60,000 nt of DNA from Hydractinia symbiolongicarpus (GCF_029227915.1 NC_079883.1:21454001-21514000); one strand, 5' to 3'; shown: positions 1 through 12,810, counted from the stretch's first letter. The notes: generated from the letters alone by a model not told the origin. Numbers and translations: made by a program.

Positions 1-2709
1 TGTTTTGCAGGGTCATAATCAAATCCTTGGAAACATCTACATTGATGGCCACCATTAGTGTTAACACAAGCATGTGGACATATGTCTGGATTTTCTAAGC
101 ACTCATTTTTATCAGTACAAAGGTTATTCCTGGCTAGTCGAAAGTTTCCTCCACATGTGCAGCGGTAGCTACCAACTGTGTTAACACACTGAGCATTACA
201 TTCAGCACCTCCACTTGCACACTTGCATGGTGACAGCAGGCACTCATTAATATCTATGTGAAACATAAATTCAAATCAGCCTTGATAACAAATTGTTACA
301 CAGCTAGATTATTAAGAAAACAGTCTATTAAACCACATTTTCTAAAATTTGGCAAATTTGGCAATTGTAAAGCAATGCCATGGATTCAGTGTAGGACTTA
401 ATGGCAGTTTTCCATGGAATTAATTACGAATGGCAAATTTGACAAAAAAAAAATGTTGCAAAACGCCAATTGAAATGTTGTATGTACACATATACATTTT
501 GGTATAAAAACAAAATAGTAATTTTAATTTGTGATTTGTTAACAGTTTATAGTACAGAACTTTGCCGCTAAGAATTAGAAATTGTTTCCACTTTTCCACA
601 AAGTGAATGTTGCAAAAGAAATTACCGAAAGAAATTGTGCATGCACATATCCACTTTATCAACAAATCACCTGACTTGAAATAATTCACAAATACACAAT
701 GCAAAATGTTCAAGGATAATCTGCTCTGTCAAGCTATAAAATTGTGTGTTGCATTTAAAACACAAAGCTAACTTTTCCAAACACATATCACCCTTGAGTG
801 CTATGCAAATGCTTATATGGAATTCCTACTCACCAGTGCATGATTTACTTTCTGGATCACCCTGTCTATAACCTTTATTACACAAGCACTGATAAGTTCC
901 AGGAAGGTTAATACAAGACTGTTCACATGGTTTTCCCAATGTACATTCATCCACATCTTAAAGTTGATTAAGAATTGTTAAGTGAACTGTTAACAATATT
1001 AAACATTGTTTTACATATACACAAATATGATATGTGATTTTAAAATAACACATGTACATAAAACATGCTCATTGATTAGAATTTTCTGTAGCAAAACCGA
1101 ATATAACAATACCTAACAGTGGTTACTTACTTTGTTGGCAGTTTTAAATAGTGAAAATATATTTCATAAAATATTACCAACCGAATGATAAATGATATTT
1201 ATTTTTATTTTTAAACTCACAAATATTAGTTCACACAGTTAAAATTAAAATATCATTTTCCACAGAATGTGTCGAGATTTAAATCTATACCAACAAGCTG
1301 AAAACAAATGTCATGCATAAGTTAACATTAGAAACCCTTTATTCATAGCCACTTAACAAAATTCGGAATGTGCAGTTTATTTTATAAAAAGTCAAGTTAT
1401 TAAGGTTAGCAGACTAAAAATATAGATTCTGTTTCTACGCTTTTTAAAAACTGTGAAATATGTGCATATCCCATCACAAGGTAAACAATTCACTGGCTCA
1501 ACATGTAAAACTACAATGATATTACATTAACATATTACATTGTATCCAGAGTGCATATCAAATTTATAAATTTCAGATAAAAAGAATTTAAAAAGTATAG
1601 CTCTGCAAGTAAGAATCTTTGAAATCAGTAACTACATACCAAGTTGGCAAAATCGACCAGTAAAACCAGATTTGCAAGAACAATAATTTGGTCCAGTGCA
1701 AAGTCCATTATTTCTGCAGTAAGGATTGCAAACAGCTAGAATAAGAAAGAAATAGATAGTGCAGAAGAAAATTTTTCATATTTTACAGGTGGATTTTGCA
1801 TTTTATTGCAGCAAATTAACAACAGAAGAAGATCAAACTGTTGCATTTGCTAAAAACATACAATAATTTCCAGGCAACAACTGAATTAAACTCACGCTTT
1901 TGGCAGTCGTCGTGTGTTGAATCAATAACTGACCATCCTTTACAGCAATGATAAACTTCATAATCTTTAAGTCTTGAAATAGTTTTCAACAAAGTCTTTG
2001 TAATAACTCTGAAAATGAAGTTTGCTGAACATTATTATATACTAACTTTGTCTGAATTTAATAATGCACAGACACACAAAATCAAAACATTTACATTACA
2101 CAAAATTTTATTTATAGATGAGTTGTGGCGTGACGTAATGTTTTGAACTTGCATTGAGAACAATCTATAAACAACAGACCGGACCGGATAATAGTTGAAA
2201 AAAAAATTCCAATTATTTTCCAATTCCTTTTCATATTCCTAAAAATTTATAAATTAGCATAAAGGTTCAATTTGACTATGTGGTCCTTCTTTTCTTGCCT
2301 GTCAGGGTGCATCCTATAGCAAGCTAGGTTAAAAATATATACATAATCTGTTTAATAAACATACCCTGTACGTTTGCATTTCTTCCAGCACCTGATAAAA
2401 TCCTTGCAGCATACTTCTTTCTCGAAAGTCTCAGTCACGGTCGTTTGAACATTTTCGTATATTGTTCTTGTTTCACGAAATACACAAACATTTTTCCTAA
2501 AAACAAAATATTAGCTATAGCTAGACAGCCAATAAGTGTTGATTAAAATCGAGTTATCGTGTCTTTTCAGAGGAGTATAAAAATGAAAGTAAAATAAAAA
2601 ACGTTAAAATCTAAAAAACTACCTAAAAACGATCAACAAGGTGTTACCGACAAATAAAAAGTATGAATTTTCCTACGATTTGTTTATCACGTGAAGCGAA
2701 AACCGCCAT
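1..2709 (-). CDS. EMI-domain and EGF-repeat secreted or membrane protein, 5' part (continues past the left edge)
   Basis: Six exons can be traced: 2648-2709, 2365-2496, 1896-2008, 1640-1735, 834-956 and 1-253, all with GT/AG borders and matching phases. The second and third exons form an EMI-like module (NVCVFRE at its start, [10 protein letters not shown] near its end). The fourth encodes a compact EGF module ([11 protein letters not shown]...FCQL). The last two encode calcium-binding-type EGF repeats with DVDEC and DINEC starts and phase-1 borders, which are typical of EGF exons. This layout is known from MEGF6-like and related extracellular matrix or receptor proteins. Such proteins work outside the cell, with calcium stiffening tandem EGF units. 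The first exon (ATG at 2709, 20 codons with a short hydrophobic stretch FILFIC) joins in frame but its donor is weak, so the start is uncertain. The exact family member cannot be named without the missing C-terminal part. Confidence 0.78.
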
Positions 2710-5700
2710 TTTCTTTGTTTTGATTTTGTGTAAAAAATCTCACGAAATTTAAACCTGGTTTACGAAACTTCTGCGACCTCGTTCCCAATCCCAGGACTTT
2801 TTCCTCTCAGAGCTGGGGCGTTGAAAGCGAAAAAAACCCTTGAAACGAAATTGGGCAGAACCCCTGCCCAGGTTTCGTCCAAATATAAAAAACCTAACAA
2901 TTCATGTGGACGAGGTTGTGGGTTTACACCATTAATTCCGCTTAGCATACTCAGCCTCTATGATCAGAGGTTGCGCGGCGTCACTTTCCCTATTTTTATT
3001 TGCCACACAACACAAGTCTGCTCCCTGACTTATTAAGTTTAACGTATTGTATGGATAGGTTTCCAAGCTACTTTATGAATTATTTTCGTTTCGAACAACC
3101 TCGACCCCAGGGCTTTATAGGTTTGTTTATATCGGAACGAAACATAAAAAGGTTCCTTCAGGTTTAATGTTATAATATTAATATTTACCATGGAGCTGTA
3201 CTCCCCCACCACGCCGATTTTTAATTTTTTTATTCCATATCCTGTCCTCTCCCGCATTTGTTCCAAAACCCTCACAAATTTTTTTGGAAAAGCAAAATAT
3301 TAAATTTCTTGGAAATTGTGTATTTTTTTGGGAAGAACAAAGTGAAATGTTTGCTTATGATCAATAAGACTGGTGAGTCAATTTAAATCAAACTTCCGTT
3401 TAATCGCGTTTCCCGTTGTATAAAAGTTAGTAAGTAAGTAGTTTAACATCCTTTAAAATTTCATCTAGCGACTAACTCTCCTCTCCGACTGTAAATATGT
3501 CACATTCTCGCCAGAGATATACATTGCTCTAACTTACTTATCTACCATGGATTGCAGTTAGTAGTTGGCTCCAAATGTGCTGACAACACTGCATTTGATG
3601 TACGCCGGAGTGAGGACCCGAACCTGAAACCTTACTACATTATAAGGTGCAGACGATAGTGGACAGTCTTAAATATTTGGTATGCCATCAAGAAAACTTC
3701 TAGGAGCGCCTTTTGCTCTCCTTTTATCTTTCTTGTTATTTATAAGTCGAGTACAACATTTCTTTTAGCTGGAGCCTTGGGTCTAAACTCATCGTTGAAT
3801 TCGTTATGAAGTAAATTTTTGATGCTATACTATGTGCCACGGATCATTAACAAAGCCATTCAAAAGTTATTTAAGCTGGTTAAATTTACGACAAAATATA
3901 GTCTTTTGTCTTCATTTTTTTATATAACGAAAACTTTCAGTTTTAATAAATTTGTTTCTTACAGAACTAAACACAAACGCCTATGCAGGGCCGTGGGAAC
4001 TGACGGTGGTGAAGGAGATTGTTTTCTTCTCGTAACATAAGATTTTGGGGGCGGGTTACAGTGCTTATGAAAATCTTAGTTAATTGGTTAGGGAAAGTGA
4101 AAGTCTTCTTTCTCTGAATAGGTAAAATTTGTTCCGGAAAATCTCTGTCAGCGCTTGGAGGAAAAAAAGTCAGCAGTCTTTTTGTATAACATGCAAGCAA
4201 ATTTTACAAGTATTTTAAACTTTTTAATGTTACATTGACTGAAAATAGCTATAATACTTTGGAGGGATAATAAAATTCCTTTAACAAAAAACAAGGTCAA
4301 GAGTCTGGAAATGACTGAAAATAGAAGAGCAAAATGAAAGTAGTAACGAAGCTAAGTTTCTTTTGTAAGGCAGAATTTTTCGCAGAATTACTTGTTGCAC
4401 GAGAATTTAGGTTAAAAAAAATTGCTATCTACTGTAAAATATTTATAAAAAACTTGAAAAGTCAAACTTCTCGAGTTTACAAGAAATATATTGTTAGACA
4501 TATTCATCTTACCCGTTTTTCCGTAACTGGTTTCCAGATCTTCGTTGTCTTGATAAAACTACATCTTGTGAGCTTTCAGCTGAAGCTTTCAATTTCAAAG
4601 CATTGTGCGACACAAAGTATAGTTGAAGTAAAAGAAGGAAGAGAAAATTCGTAAAAATTTGCATCTCTTCATCTGACTATTCTTTTCTAAAAATAAAAAA
4701 AAAAAAAATCCTATTCTTTGATATTTCAACTTAAAAAATTTACTTCCTAGTTTGGCGCGTTTTGTTTACAATACAACCTCCTCCCCAGACTCTAGATAAC
4801 AATATTCATAAACAAAGCGAGCAAGTGTAGTAACAAACGCTCCCAACATTAACATGATCAATTCAACCAAAAAACTGCTGATTTTGAAATATGAAGGAGT
4901 CTAGTGACCAGGTTGTACAATCAACGTCACCCTCACAGTTTTAATGAGTTCTGTTTGTTCATATTTGAACAGCAATGTTTTGATAACTGAATCAACTAAA
5001 ATATATCGAAACTTCTACAAGAGTGAACAGTCACTAGCTCAGTTATGACGCTTTTGTCACACCTCAAATCCTTCATAGAATGAACTTTTTTTAACTACAA
5101 AGATATTAAAATACTTTAAAAAAACAAAGGAGGGTTGTTGAAGAGTTTCGTTTTTATTTTCAAATGTAAATTGTATATCGCACAATGAAAAAAGAAAGGA
5201 TTAAAGTTATTAATTTCATTGTTTAAACTTCATTTATTAAGCAAAGGCCAACCAAAAAGCTACTGCTTAGCTTTGTCAAAAACAACTATAAAAAATTAAA
5301 AAGTCGTTTTCATTGGAAATAATAAAAAAAATTGTCAAATCCGTTACCCTACTGATGTTAATCAAAATAAATTCTTATTATCAAAAACTGTTTAAGAAAC
5401 TTTTACTCTAAAATTTTGTGTAAGTGCTCGGCAAAAAATTTAGACTGCGGCTGAAACTCAAAACTTTTTAAATAAAGTTTATTTTAAAGTAAAAAAAGCT
5501 GTTTTAGGGGTCTCAGTGCGTTTTTAAAAAGACCCACCCCTTGATGCGATGCCTGTAAAAACATAAAGTTAGCAGGCAGGAAAACATTCGTATTGCGTTG
5601 AGGACATCAAAATTCTGCTTCTCTCATACGAAAACTTAGACGCAAACGAATGGTTCAGAGCAAATCCCTAAATATCAAATCCACAAATTAACACAAAACA

Positions 5701-6050
5701 ATTTTCAGTGCATACCCAGAATTAATATTAAATAATGAGCACAAAACCAGCTTGGGTCACCTTACCCTCTTTTAAAAAGTACAAAGATTGTTTGGGTGAG
5801 TGAGACAATTCGAGCTCAAAACAAACAATTTCATGATAATGATAACGTTAGTAAACAGCAATAGAAGTAACCAATCAAAAAGCGCCATCAGTTTTTTTGA
5901 TCGCAGGAAATTTGTTTGCGACCAATCATAAATTTTGGCGCCTTAACTTTTCCGATTTTTAGTGGTAAGAAAATTTAGGCTAGGTCTCCTGGCTGCTAGC
6001 AAAGGGTCTATGTTGAACAGTTCCTTTCTTCTTTTTTGAATCTGTATTAG
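2710..6050. other. intergenic stretch, no gene recognised
   Basis: No reading frame here shows a recognisable domain or consistent codon use. The 2760-3010 part is less AT-rich than its surroundings and looks like old repeat sequence (a cgacctcgttcccaa phrase recurs in variant form near 3100 and 7840). A SINE-like block lies at 3400-3665. The rest is AT-rich with short A and T runs. Confidence 0.5.
3400..3665 (-). repeat. probable degenerate tRNA-derived SINE
   Basis: On the minus strand a box-B-like GGTTCGGGTCC follows a tRNA-like stretch that contains CTTATAATG. This is the order found in tRNA-headed SINEs. The body continues toward lower coordinates and ends in short AAGT-type repeats near 3430. 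No second copy was found in the window, so this is only a pattern match. Confidence 0.35.
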
Positions 6051-6183
6051 TGCTTAAGTGTAAACGCAATATTATCCAATTAAATTTGCTCAAGTGTAAA
6101 TGCAGTATTATCCAATTAAATTTGCTCAAGTGTAAACGCAGTATTATCCAATTAAATTTGCTCCAGTTTAAACGCAGTATTAG
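6051..6183. repeat. 36-bp tandem repeat, about 3.7 units
   Basis: Units run from TGCTCAAGTGTAAACGCAG to TATCCAATTAAATT and differ from each other by only a few bases. The short open frame across it simply mirrors the repeat. Confidence 0.85.
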
Positions 6184-6716
6184 TTTCTTAACTTTTTTTT
6201 TCTTATTGAATCTTCTTAATTTAGTTGATCTAGTACTAAGATTCCTATTAACTGATTTCTAAAACAGTATTTTCTTTCGTAATTATGAAATAGTCTCACC
6301 TTTTTCTTATCATATCCAGTAAAATATCTATAAGAAAAACCAGTCATAATTTCTAGCTTGACTAATTTTATCATAGCTTATTACGGATGTGATCAAAAAG
6401 TCAATTAATGACATTAAGGTTATCAAGTTCGCATTAACCTATTAATTTCATAATGACGTCATTTTTCAAATCGTATTATTTTAACTTTAAAAGGGAATTG
6501 GAAACGAGGCTGCTTTTTGGCTATGATGACCAATCATGGGTGCAGCACCTACTACACGAGTCCAATTTATGACGGGTGCCTCACCCTGCTCTGACAAGCT
6601 TGCACCAGAGACTTTCAGTAATGTGAGACACTCCTTTTTCAATAAGCCTCTACCCTAAAATAAATTTCTAAGGGATAAACCCTATTTCCATGGTGGCTTA
6701 AAGTTGAGTGAAATAC

Positions 6717-6862
6717 ACGCTTTTTTTATAAGAATACACTTTATAAGAATATCAAGCTGGGATTTTACAGGTTGAAAACATTATGTCTATTGTTAAGAAC
6801 GATAGAACAATAAGAATAATGACCAGCCTGGAATTTTGATATTACTATAAAAAAAGCTTGTA
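6717..6862. mobile_element. MITE family A, copy 1
   Basis: Imperfect terminal inverted repeats: TTTTTATAAGAATA at the left, the complementary TATAAAAAAAGC at the right. Inner inverted arms (AGCTGGGATTTT and CCAGCCTGGAATTTT) surround a small palindrome around CTATTGTTAAGAACGATAG. Related copies lie at 7616, 13360 and 26429. Confidence 0.7.
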
Positions 6863-7615
6863 AATTGTTTTTTAGAAAACATTCTATGGTAATGTGTACA
6901 AATTTTTATTCCACTAAACTGTTGCAGATACTTTAATTTTGTTCTGAATTTCCCTTTTAACATTTTAAGCCCTTTCAGGAAGTTATTACTTTGTGGCGTT
7001 GAATATTATTAAGACGCCTTCCAATAAGCCTCCACCCTTCAAATCATTTTTGACAATAAAACCCTGGGTTTAATGAAGTATTTACAGTATAACACTCTGC
7101 TTAAGACGACATACCATACACAAACAATCCTTTTATTAACATTATCGACTACAACGATGCCATTGATGAGGTGATTGAGGGTGAATAATTGACGTGGCGA
7201 GAAATTTGTCATAATACTTAATTGTTTTGTTCTAAAACTGCTTATTTTTCAAGTAAAACATGTATCCACATATCTTGTGTCCTTTATCAGTCAAAAGAAA
7301 TTAATCGCATTTTAACAACTACGTCATATATTCCCACCATATTCTTGTTTTTTTTTAGGGAAATTTTGGTATTGTCTGGTTGTACTAAGGAGCTTAGTGT
7401 TATATTAATTAAAAGCTATTTGCAAGTATGAAAATATTTATTGTCGTAAACAAATCATCCTCGTCCTCAGGACTTGTTGCCTATGTCAAAGTCGCTAGCG
7501 CTTACTTGGCATTCAAGTCCCTGGGGACGAGGTTGAAGCAAAGTATATTTGTTAATATTTTTAAACACTCAATATATTGGGCAACAATACCAGGTTATTT
7601 TTGCCGTTTTCTTTC

Positions 7616-7773
7616 ACACGCGCTATTTTTTATAAGAATATGCTTTATAAGAATATCAGGCTGGGATTTCTGGTTAAAAACCCTAGGTCTATTGTTTAGA
7701 ACAATAGAGAAATAGGAGTAATGACCAGCTAGGTTAGAATTTGTGCATTCTTTAAATTATTAAAAAAGCGTGT
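7616..7773. mobile_element. MITE family A, copy 2
   Basis: Has the same arrangement as copy 1. The left end reads TTTTTTATAAGAATAT, followed by ATCAGGCTGGGATTT, then a central CTATTGTTTAGAACAATAG palindrome, then ATGACCAGCTAGG, and it ends with TTAAAAAAGCGTG. The short frame over it is not a gene. Confidence 0.7.
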
Positions 7774-8069
7774 ATCAAGTCAAAAACCCTTAATAATGAG
7801 GATGTGTCATAATCAAGCTTCACCTAACAGTGCAGTTCTCACAACCTCGAACCCAAGCTTTTGTGCCAAACAGCAAGGTCGCTATTCTTTTTCTTATTAT
7901 GGTATATGACGCCATGCATAAAATTGGAATAAAAAGCGGCCTATTTTGCTGAAAGTTTCAAATATAATATATGTTAAACTGTCAGGAAATTGAAGAAACT
8001 AGCATGCAAAATCTCAAAGCTATACAGAAATCCTATCCCGTAATTTTAGTTAACATTGGCTGTAGTGTA

Positions 8070-8215
8070 TCGCTTTGTAATCCATTTTATCGCACTTTAT
8101 TATCCTATCGGAATTTGTAATCTTATTTTGTCGCAAATTGTAATCCCATCGCACCTTGTAATCCCAAACTTATCGCAATTTGTAATCCTCTCATGACGCA
8201 CTTTGTATAATCCCA
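8070..8215. repeat. degenerate short repeats of the type TCGCANTTTGTAATCC
   Basis: At least five variants of a 15-30 bp phrase (for example TCGCACCTTGTAATCCC and TCGCAATTTGTAATCC) follow each other with irregular spacing. No coding potential is seen. Confidence 0.6.
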
Positions 8216-8839
8216 CCTTGCTATGTTTACTTACTTTTAGGAATTGGAAGAGATTCTGAAGTATAAAGGAGCAAAAAGCTGTATTGTTACTGTGAGCGCG
8301 GCAAAGCGCATAGAAACTGTGATATTTAGAAAAACAGATAAAATGGGACCAAATTGTAAAGATTCTAGAATGCGCGCCAAACACCAAAATTTGCTTTTAG
8401 GTGGTTGCTGAGTTCGCTGATGTGTAAATACGCCCTACGTGGAAATACCAAGACCTGCAGTAACTATGCAGTTACCATTGATAACAACTCTTTAGTCTCC
8501 GCCCTGAGTTAACGCCCATTATCCCGCAATCTCACGGCGTCATGTTGACGTTTTGAATTAAAAGTATGTATATTTCATTAACGCATGCCTTGTGTTTCTT
8601 ATGCAAAATATTTTTTTTCAATAATTTACGGAAGTCATTCAAATGTTGTGCATTATTTAAAGGACGCGACTTTGTAAAATATCATGTAGACCACATTTTA
8701 AATGAAAAAATAAATAAATAAAAATTTTCAAATGATCAATTAAGCAAAAGGATTCTTTCAGCGTTAGAGCAACTGTCCATTAAATATTCAATGAAACTTA
8801 CTCAAAATACAAGAAATTGACAGTAACTAATAATTTCGT

Positions 8840-10525
8840 ATGTATTCATGCACAATGAAGAAATCTACACCAATTACAGATAAGCGAAGCAAGCGAATGT
8901 CGAACTTTCAACTCAAAAAACAAGATTCTAAAAAATCAAATTCGGGCAACATGTCGAGTGACTTTGAAAAAGAAAATGACAAAAAAACGAAAACTGGAAA
9001 CATGAATGGCCAAAAAAAAGACGTGGAAAATGATTTAGAAAAAGAAGATGTAACTGTTAATAAATCACGTGTTGAAACTGACGCCGTGTCTCCACTAAGT
9101 GATAAAACACTTTCGGTCAGTGATATAAGCAAAAAACCTCCTACATCACCGAAAAGATTTAATTCCGGTCCAGTAAAGAAAAGCAATGGACAGCAGACTA
9201 AAAAGAAGAGTTCCAAGCAGACAACAGAAAATACAAAACGACCAACAAGCGCTCCAGCGCCGCTGTCAAAAGGGAACTCCGTTAGATCTGAAAGATTGAC
9301 GAAAAACGACGGTTCAGCACATAACAGGAAAAAATCGAAGAAAATAACCTCAAAAAAAGTTGAATGTGACGACGGAATTAAAAATGGGTGCAAGACTCTT
9401 GACCTACCAAAAAATAAGACCATGGCCATTAAAGACGCTCCAATAACTAGCATTAAGGATGGAGAAAGCAACGAAAAACCTGCCGAAGAAAGCAAATGTG
9501 AGGAAGATGTTGATAAAATTGTGAATGAAAACGATGTTGATGAGGAAGGAAGGAAGGAAGTTGACGAGAACAGTAAAAGCCAAAGTAACACATGCAACAA
9601 GAATCTAAGTGAAGAATCCAAAGAAAGAATTATCATCCAAATCACAAAAGAAGATGATTTAGAAAAAGGAAAACTTAAAGTTCAAAAACAAAGAAATGTT
9701 GATTCATCAGATTCGCCTGTTGGTACGCCACGCCCACCCGTAGATGGAACAAGACGATCGAGCTCTGCTCTATCCCGTATTCGGCTTACAACAAGTACCA
9801 TAACAGATGTTGTCTCCTCACAGAATGGTGTTCCCGCCTATGCTGTGAATGGCTACAGAGTGGTAACATCGAAACGTGTCCAAAACGGCGGTCGCCTTTT
9901 ACAGTCTGATAGGATTTCAGAATTTGAAGTACTGTGGAAAAACTTTATCTATTTGGATTTAATTTTGAATAGTGAAGGGACTGTAAAAACAACATCGGAC
10001 AAAAAGTTCGAATCACTCACAGAAATTTGTGAAGCAATTTCTAAAGAAAAGCTTGATCTAAGCGACCATCACACTACTTTTCTTATTGCAGCAGCTAAAG
10101 AAGGCGAGAAAATTCTGCGAGAGCACTTAGTGTGCGACAAGGTGGAATTAGAGAAAGCACTGCTGGCTGATAACAGGTTCAGTTTAAGTGGACAGGTAGA
10201 TTATTACTGCTTTGGTAAAGATTGTTTAGAAAACAAACACAGGACATTTAGTTTAATAAAATGTTGCAGTGAAAAATATCTTCCATCAAGGTTTGCGTTG
10301 GAACTTTTTTTATACGCTGTCACTATGGATATCTCAACGGCGTATATATTAACATTGCATGTTAAAGAACGAATGGTGGCGTTGTATGAATTCAAGTTTA
10401 AATTCGATAAATTGCGCGACTTTAATAAAGGAATAACATTAAAAATGATTTGCGAAAATTTTTATAAAAATTGGTACCAACATGCAGATTGTAAGCTGGT
10501 TTTTAAAGACGCTAAAGATTTATAG
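8840..10525 (+). CDS. intronless 561-residue protein, lysine-rich N-terminus and unknown C-terminal domain
   Basis: I do not recognise the family. The first ~330 residues are low-complexity and charged, rich in Lys, Ser, Glu and Asp (KKSNSG, RRSSSALSR), and likely disordered; basic runs such as RKKSKK could act as nuclear targeting signals. From about residue 340 a folded domain of roughly 200 residues follows. It contains VNGYRVV, a leucine-rich stretch around FIYLDLIL, two Cys-containing segments (CFGKDCLENKH and LIKCCSEKYLPS), an amphipathic LELFLYAVTMD segment and an aromatic C-terminus. The start could be residue 1 or Met6, as both ATGs sit in a similar context. The frame has no introns and ends in TAG; an AATAAA-like signal follows near 10580. 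An expressed retrocopy or a transposon-derived gene are both possible. Confidence 0.72.
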   Translation: MYSCTMKKSTPITDKRSKRMSNFQLKKQDSKKSNSGNMSSDFEKENDKKTKTGNMNGQKKDVENDLEKEDVTVNKSRVETDAVSPLSDKTLSVSDISKKPPTSPKRFNSGPVKKSNGQQTKKKSSKQTTENTKRPTSAPAPLSKGNSVRSERLTKNDGSAHNRKKSKKITSKKVECDDGIKNGCKTLDLPKNKTMAIKDAPITSIKDGESNEKPAEESKCEEDVDKIVNENDVDEEGRKEVDENSKSQSNTCNKNLSEESKERIIIQITKEDDLEKGKLKVQKQRNVDSSDSPVGTPRPPVDGTRRSSSALSRIRLTTSTITDVVSSQNGVPAYAVNGYRVVTSKRVQNGGRLLQSDRISEFEVLWKNFIYLDLILNSEGTVKTTSDKKFESLTEICEAISKEKLDLSDHHTTFLIAAAKEGEKILREHLVCDKVELEKALLADNRFSLSGQVDYYCFGKDCLENKHRTFSLIKCCSEKYLPSRFALELFLYAVTMDISTAYILTLHVKERMVALYEFKFKFDKLRDFNKGITLKMICENFYKNWYQHADCKLVFKDAKDL

Positions 10526-12646
10526 ATGTAAAGAATAGATGCAGAGTTGTAGAGAAGAAAAAATGATTAATAAAAATTAAATAATAAACAGGAAAGACAC
10601 AAAAAAACAACCGATATTATATAGTTGTAAGGTCATCGTAAGGATATACATATTTATATACATATTTACTTCAGTTTTAAAAAGTTGTAAAAAAGATTTG
10701 CGAGATTTTAACTTTCATTTTGTTAGAACTTGATTTAAAGTCTCTCATATTTACTTATCGCAAACATTTTTAAAAGTTTTGGTAGAGCAGTGGTTATAAG
10801 ATAGGGCGTTTAACATCCTAAGAAAAAAAATATGTGCGTCTATACAATAAGTAGCAACTAAACCATCCAAAATGTGGACCAAAATTTGAAACAAATAATT
10901 CCAGAATGCTATGTAGCCATGCTAAAGACACACTTTTAACTTTTCTTACTCCGCAAGACTATACTTTAAACTTTCAAAAACAAGTGTCTGAAGGCTTCTT
11001 TTTTATTCAAAAACTCACACCTCCCAACATTTAAATGTCGGCACTCAATATGTTAGATTTCCATTAAATTAACGATGGCAGCGTTTTTTAAATTTTGATT
11101 GTTTGTGAAAAAAGTTGCACGTGTCAAAATACAAGTGTCATTACCAGAAAGAAAATGTAATAAGCATGCCCAGATACTAAACCGGAGCTGCGACCAAGTA
11201 CGCTTTAATAGAAATCAACTTTTACCTAAAAATCATCCCTGTATCAAAGAATTTAATTTTTATACAGATAGAATAAAATTTCGTCTTTTACGGATGAGGT
11301 GAAGCACCTTCAAAAAATATTAGGTTTTTAAAATAAATTTTTTAAAAAAAATCAACTTTGTTTCTCAAATATTGACACAACACCGACCAGTTCCACAATC
11401 CGTGTTAAAAATTAATTTCCCCGCGAAAAAGTCTGACAAATAAAATAAGTTAACCAAGTTGCACAGCAAACCTTAATAAAAATTAAACCAAGTTGCACAG
11501 CAAACTTTAAAAACAGTTAAATTACACAAAAGGTAAATCGTAATTTAGTTTATTTTCTTTTGCCATCGTTTCGTTTTTGTGCGAGCCAACAGGATTAACA
11601 TATCGAACATGCTTCTGATCCGTGTTAACGTTACACGACAAAGTTTTTGTACTTTTCTCTTTCTTTGTGCCAATTGCACACAGTTCTTGCGTGTGTGAGT
11701 TCACGTATGCAGAAAGATCGAGTTCGTCCACAGTTAGTCGTAGTTTTCTTTTTCTTCTTTTCTGAAATTTTATCTAAAATCAAAAGCTCATATGAATACT
11801 GTATCGCAAACCTTGGAAACCATTTTCTAACCAGGAAGGGTCACGGAGATATCCAGGAAAAATCAGAGGGAAAAGAAGTCCCACAGTTAGAATGCTATAA
11901 CTTTTAAGGTCTAAGTTGTCCTAAAAGGTGCTCCACATGTTTTAGAAAGAGGTAAAATTGACTTAACTAACGTGAACAATCACGGCTCAAGTTTTCGAAA
12001 TCTAATCTTATTTCTACTTATAAATAGGATTTTCAAAAAACGGGTGCGTACTCAAACGGTTCACTTAAGGAGATTAAAGTGAGAAGAAGCCTATTTCCAC
12101 ATCCGTTTTTGTTTCGGGATATATACATACAAAAATACAGAATAGCATGAAAGAATTACTTATGAACAAATCTCGGGATGCTACTTGTTTACATGAAAGT
12201 TTAAAGAATGTATCAACAAAATGTTGAATTTCAAAGCTTTTAACTGGCAGCTTCGTAAAACAACATGCAGTTTTCTTTTGCATCACACACAACTATGAAG
12301 TAAAAAAATATTTGTCTTGGTGTATTATGGTGAAACAGAAGTACTACAGTATTCTACTAATAAATCGAACCTCCAAGTATCTGAGGAAATAATTCGAGTT
12401 CTCGAGGCATTTGATAACTTAAATTTTGGTAAAAAGAGAGGAAAAAATATAGATAAGCTTATCGAAAGTTTTTTTTCTTTTTTCTTTTTTATTCTGCTAG
12501 TCAAGAAGAAACAAAAATATACACTTAATATATCATTGAAATTGTCTTCTTCTAATATTTTCGAATAAATTAAAAACCGTAATTCCTTAGATTTTTTAAG
12601 GGTTAAACGTCGAGTTAGTAAATGTTCGATTCAAGTTTCAGTTATA
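10526..12646. other. intergenic stretch with one weak exon candidate
   Basis: After the putative poly(A) signal of the upstream gene the sequence is AT-rich and without domain-bearing frames. The only candidate is the minus-strand segment listed at 11522. A near-repeat of CCAAGTTGCACAGCAAAC occurs twice around 11455-11505. Confidence 0.5.
11522..11779 (-). CDS. possible isolated terminal exon (weak)
   Basis: A minus-strand frame of about 85 codons follows a TTTCAG acceptor-like site near 11780. It begins with a basic, nuclear-signal-like KRRKRKLR, continues with VDELDLSAYVNSH and ends at TAA at 11522. It is less AT-rich than its flanks. No partner exon or known domain was found, so it may be chance. 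Confidence 0.2.
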
Positions 12647-12810
12647 GGGATTCCAGTAATAAGTTAACGGGGGTTCCAGTAATCACTTAACGGGGGTACC
12701 AGTAATCAGTTAATGGGGGTTCCAGTAATCACTTAACGGGGGTTCCAGTAATCACTTAACGGGGGTACCAGTAATCACTTAACGGGGGTTCCAGTAATCA
12801 CTTAACAGGG
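12647..12810. repeat. 23-bp minisatellite, about 7 units
   Basis: Units of GGGGTTCCAGTAATCACTTAAC alternate between TTCC and TACC variants (the latter creates GGTACC). Divergence is low, so the array is young. It lies just downstream of the exonuclease gene's last exon. Confidence 0.9.

Noticed and set aside
2760-3036. Open frames on both strands of a less AT-rich block
   Set aside because: No domain, no splice partners; the block shares phrases with other repeats and is better explained as old repeat DNA.
4334-4654. 106-codon plus-strand frame
   Set aside because: AT-rich, no recognisable motif, no splice partners or conserved features; likely chance.
8908-9645. 245-codon minus-strand frame opposite the 561-codon gene
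   Set aside because: It is a shadow: a Lys/Ser/Asp-rich gene read backwards gives a Phe/Leu/Ser-rich frame. No independent start context or domain.
10781-10860. tRNA-like box A (GGTAGAGCAGTGGTTATAAG)
   Set aside because: No box B at suitable distance and no cloverleaf pairing.
12647-12810. CRISPR-like array
   Set aside because: Units are directly adjacent without unique spacers, and the genome is eukaryotic.
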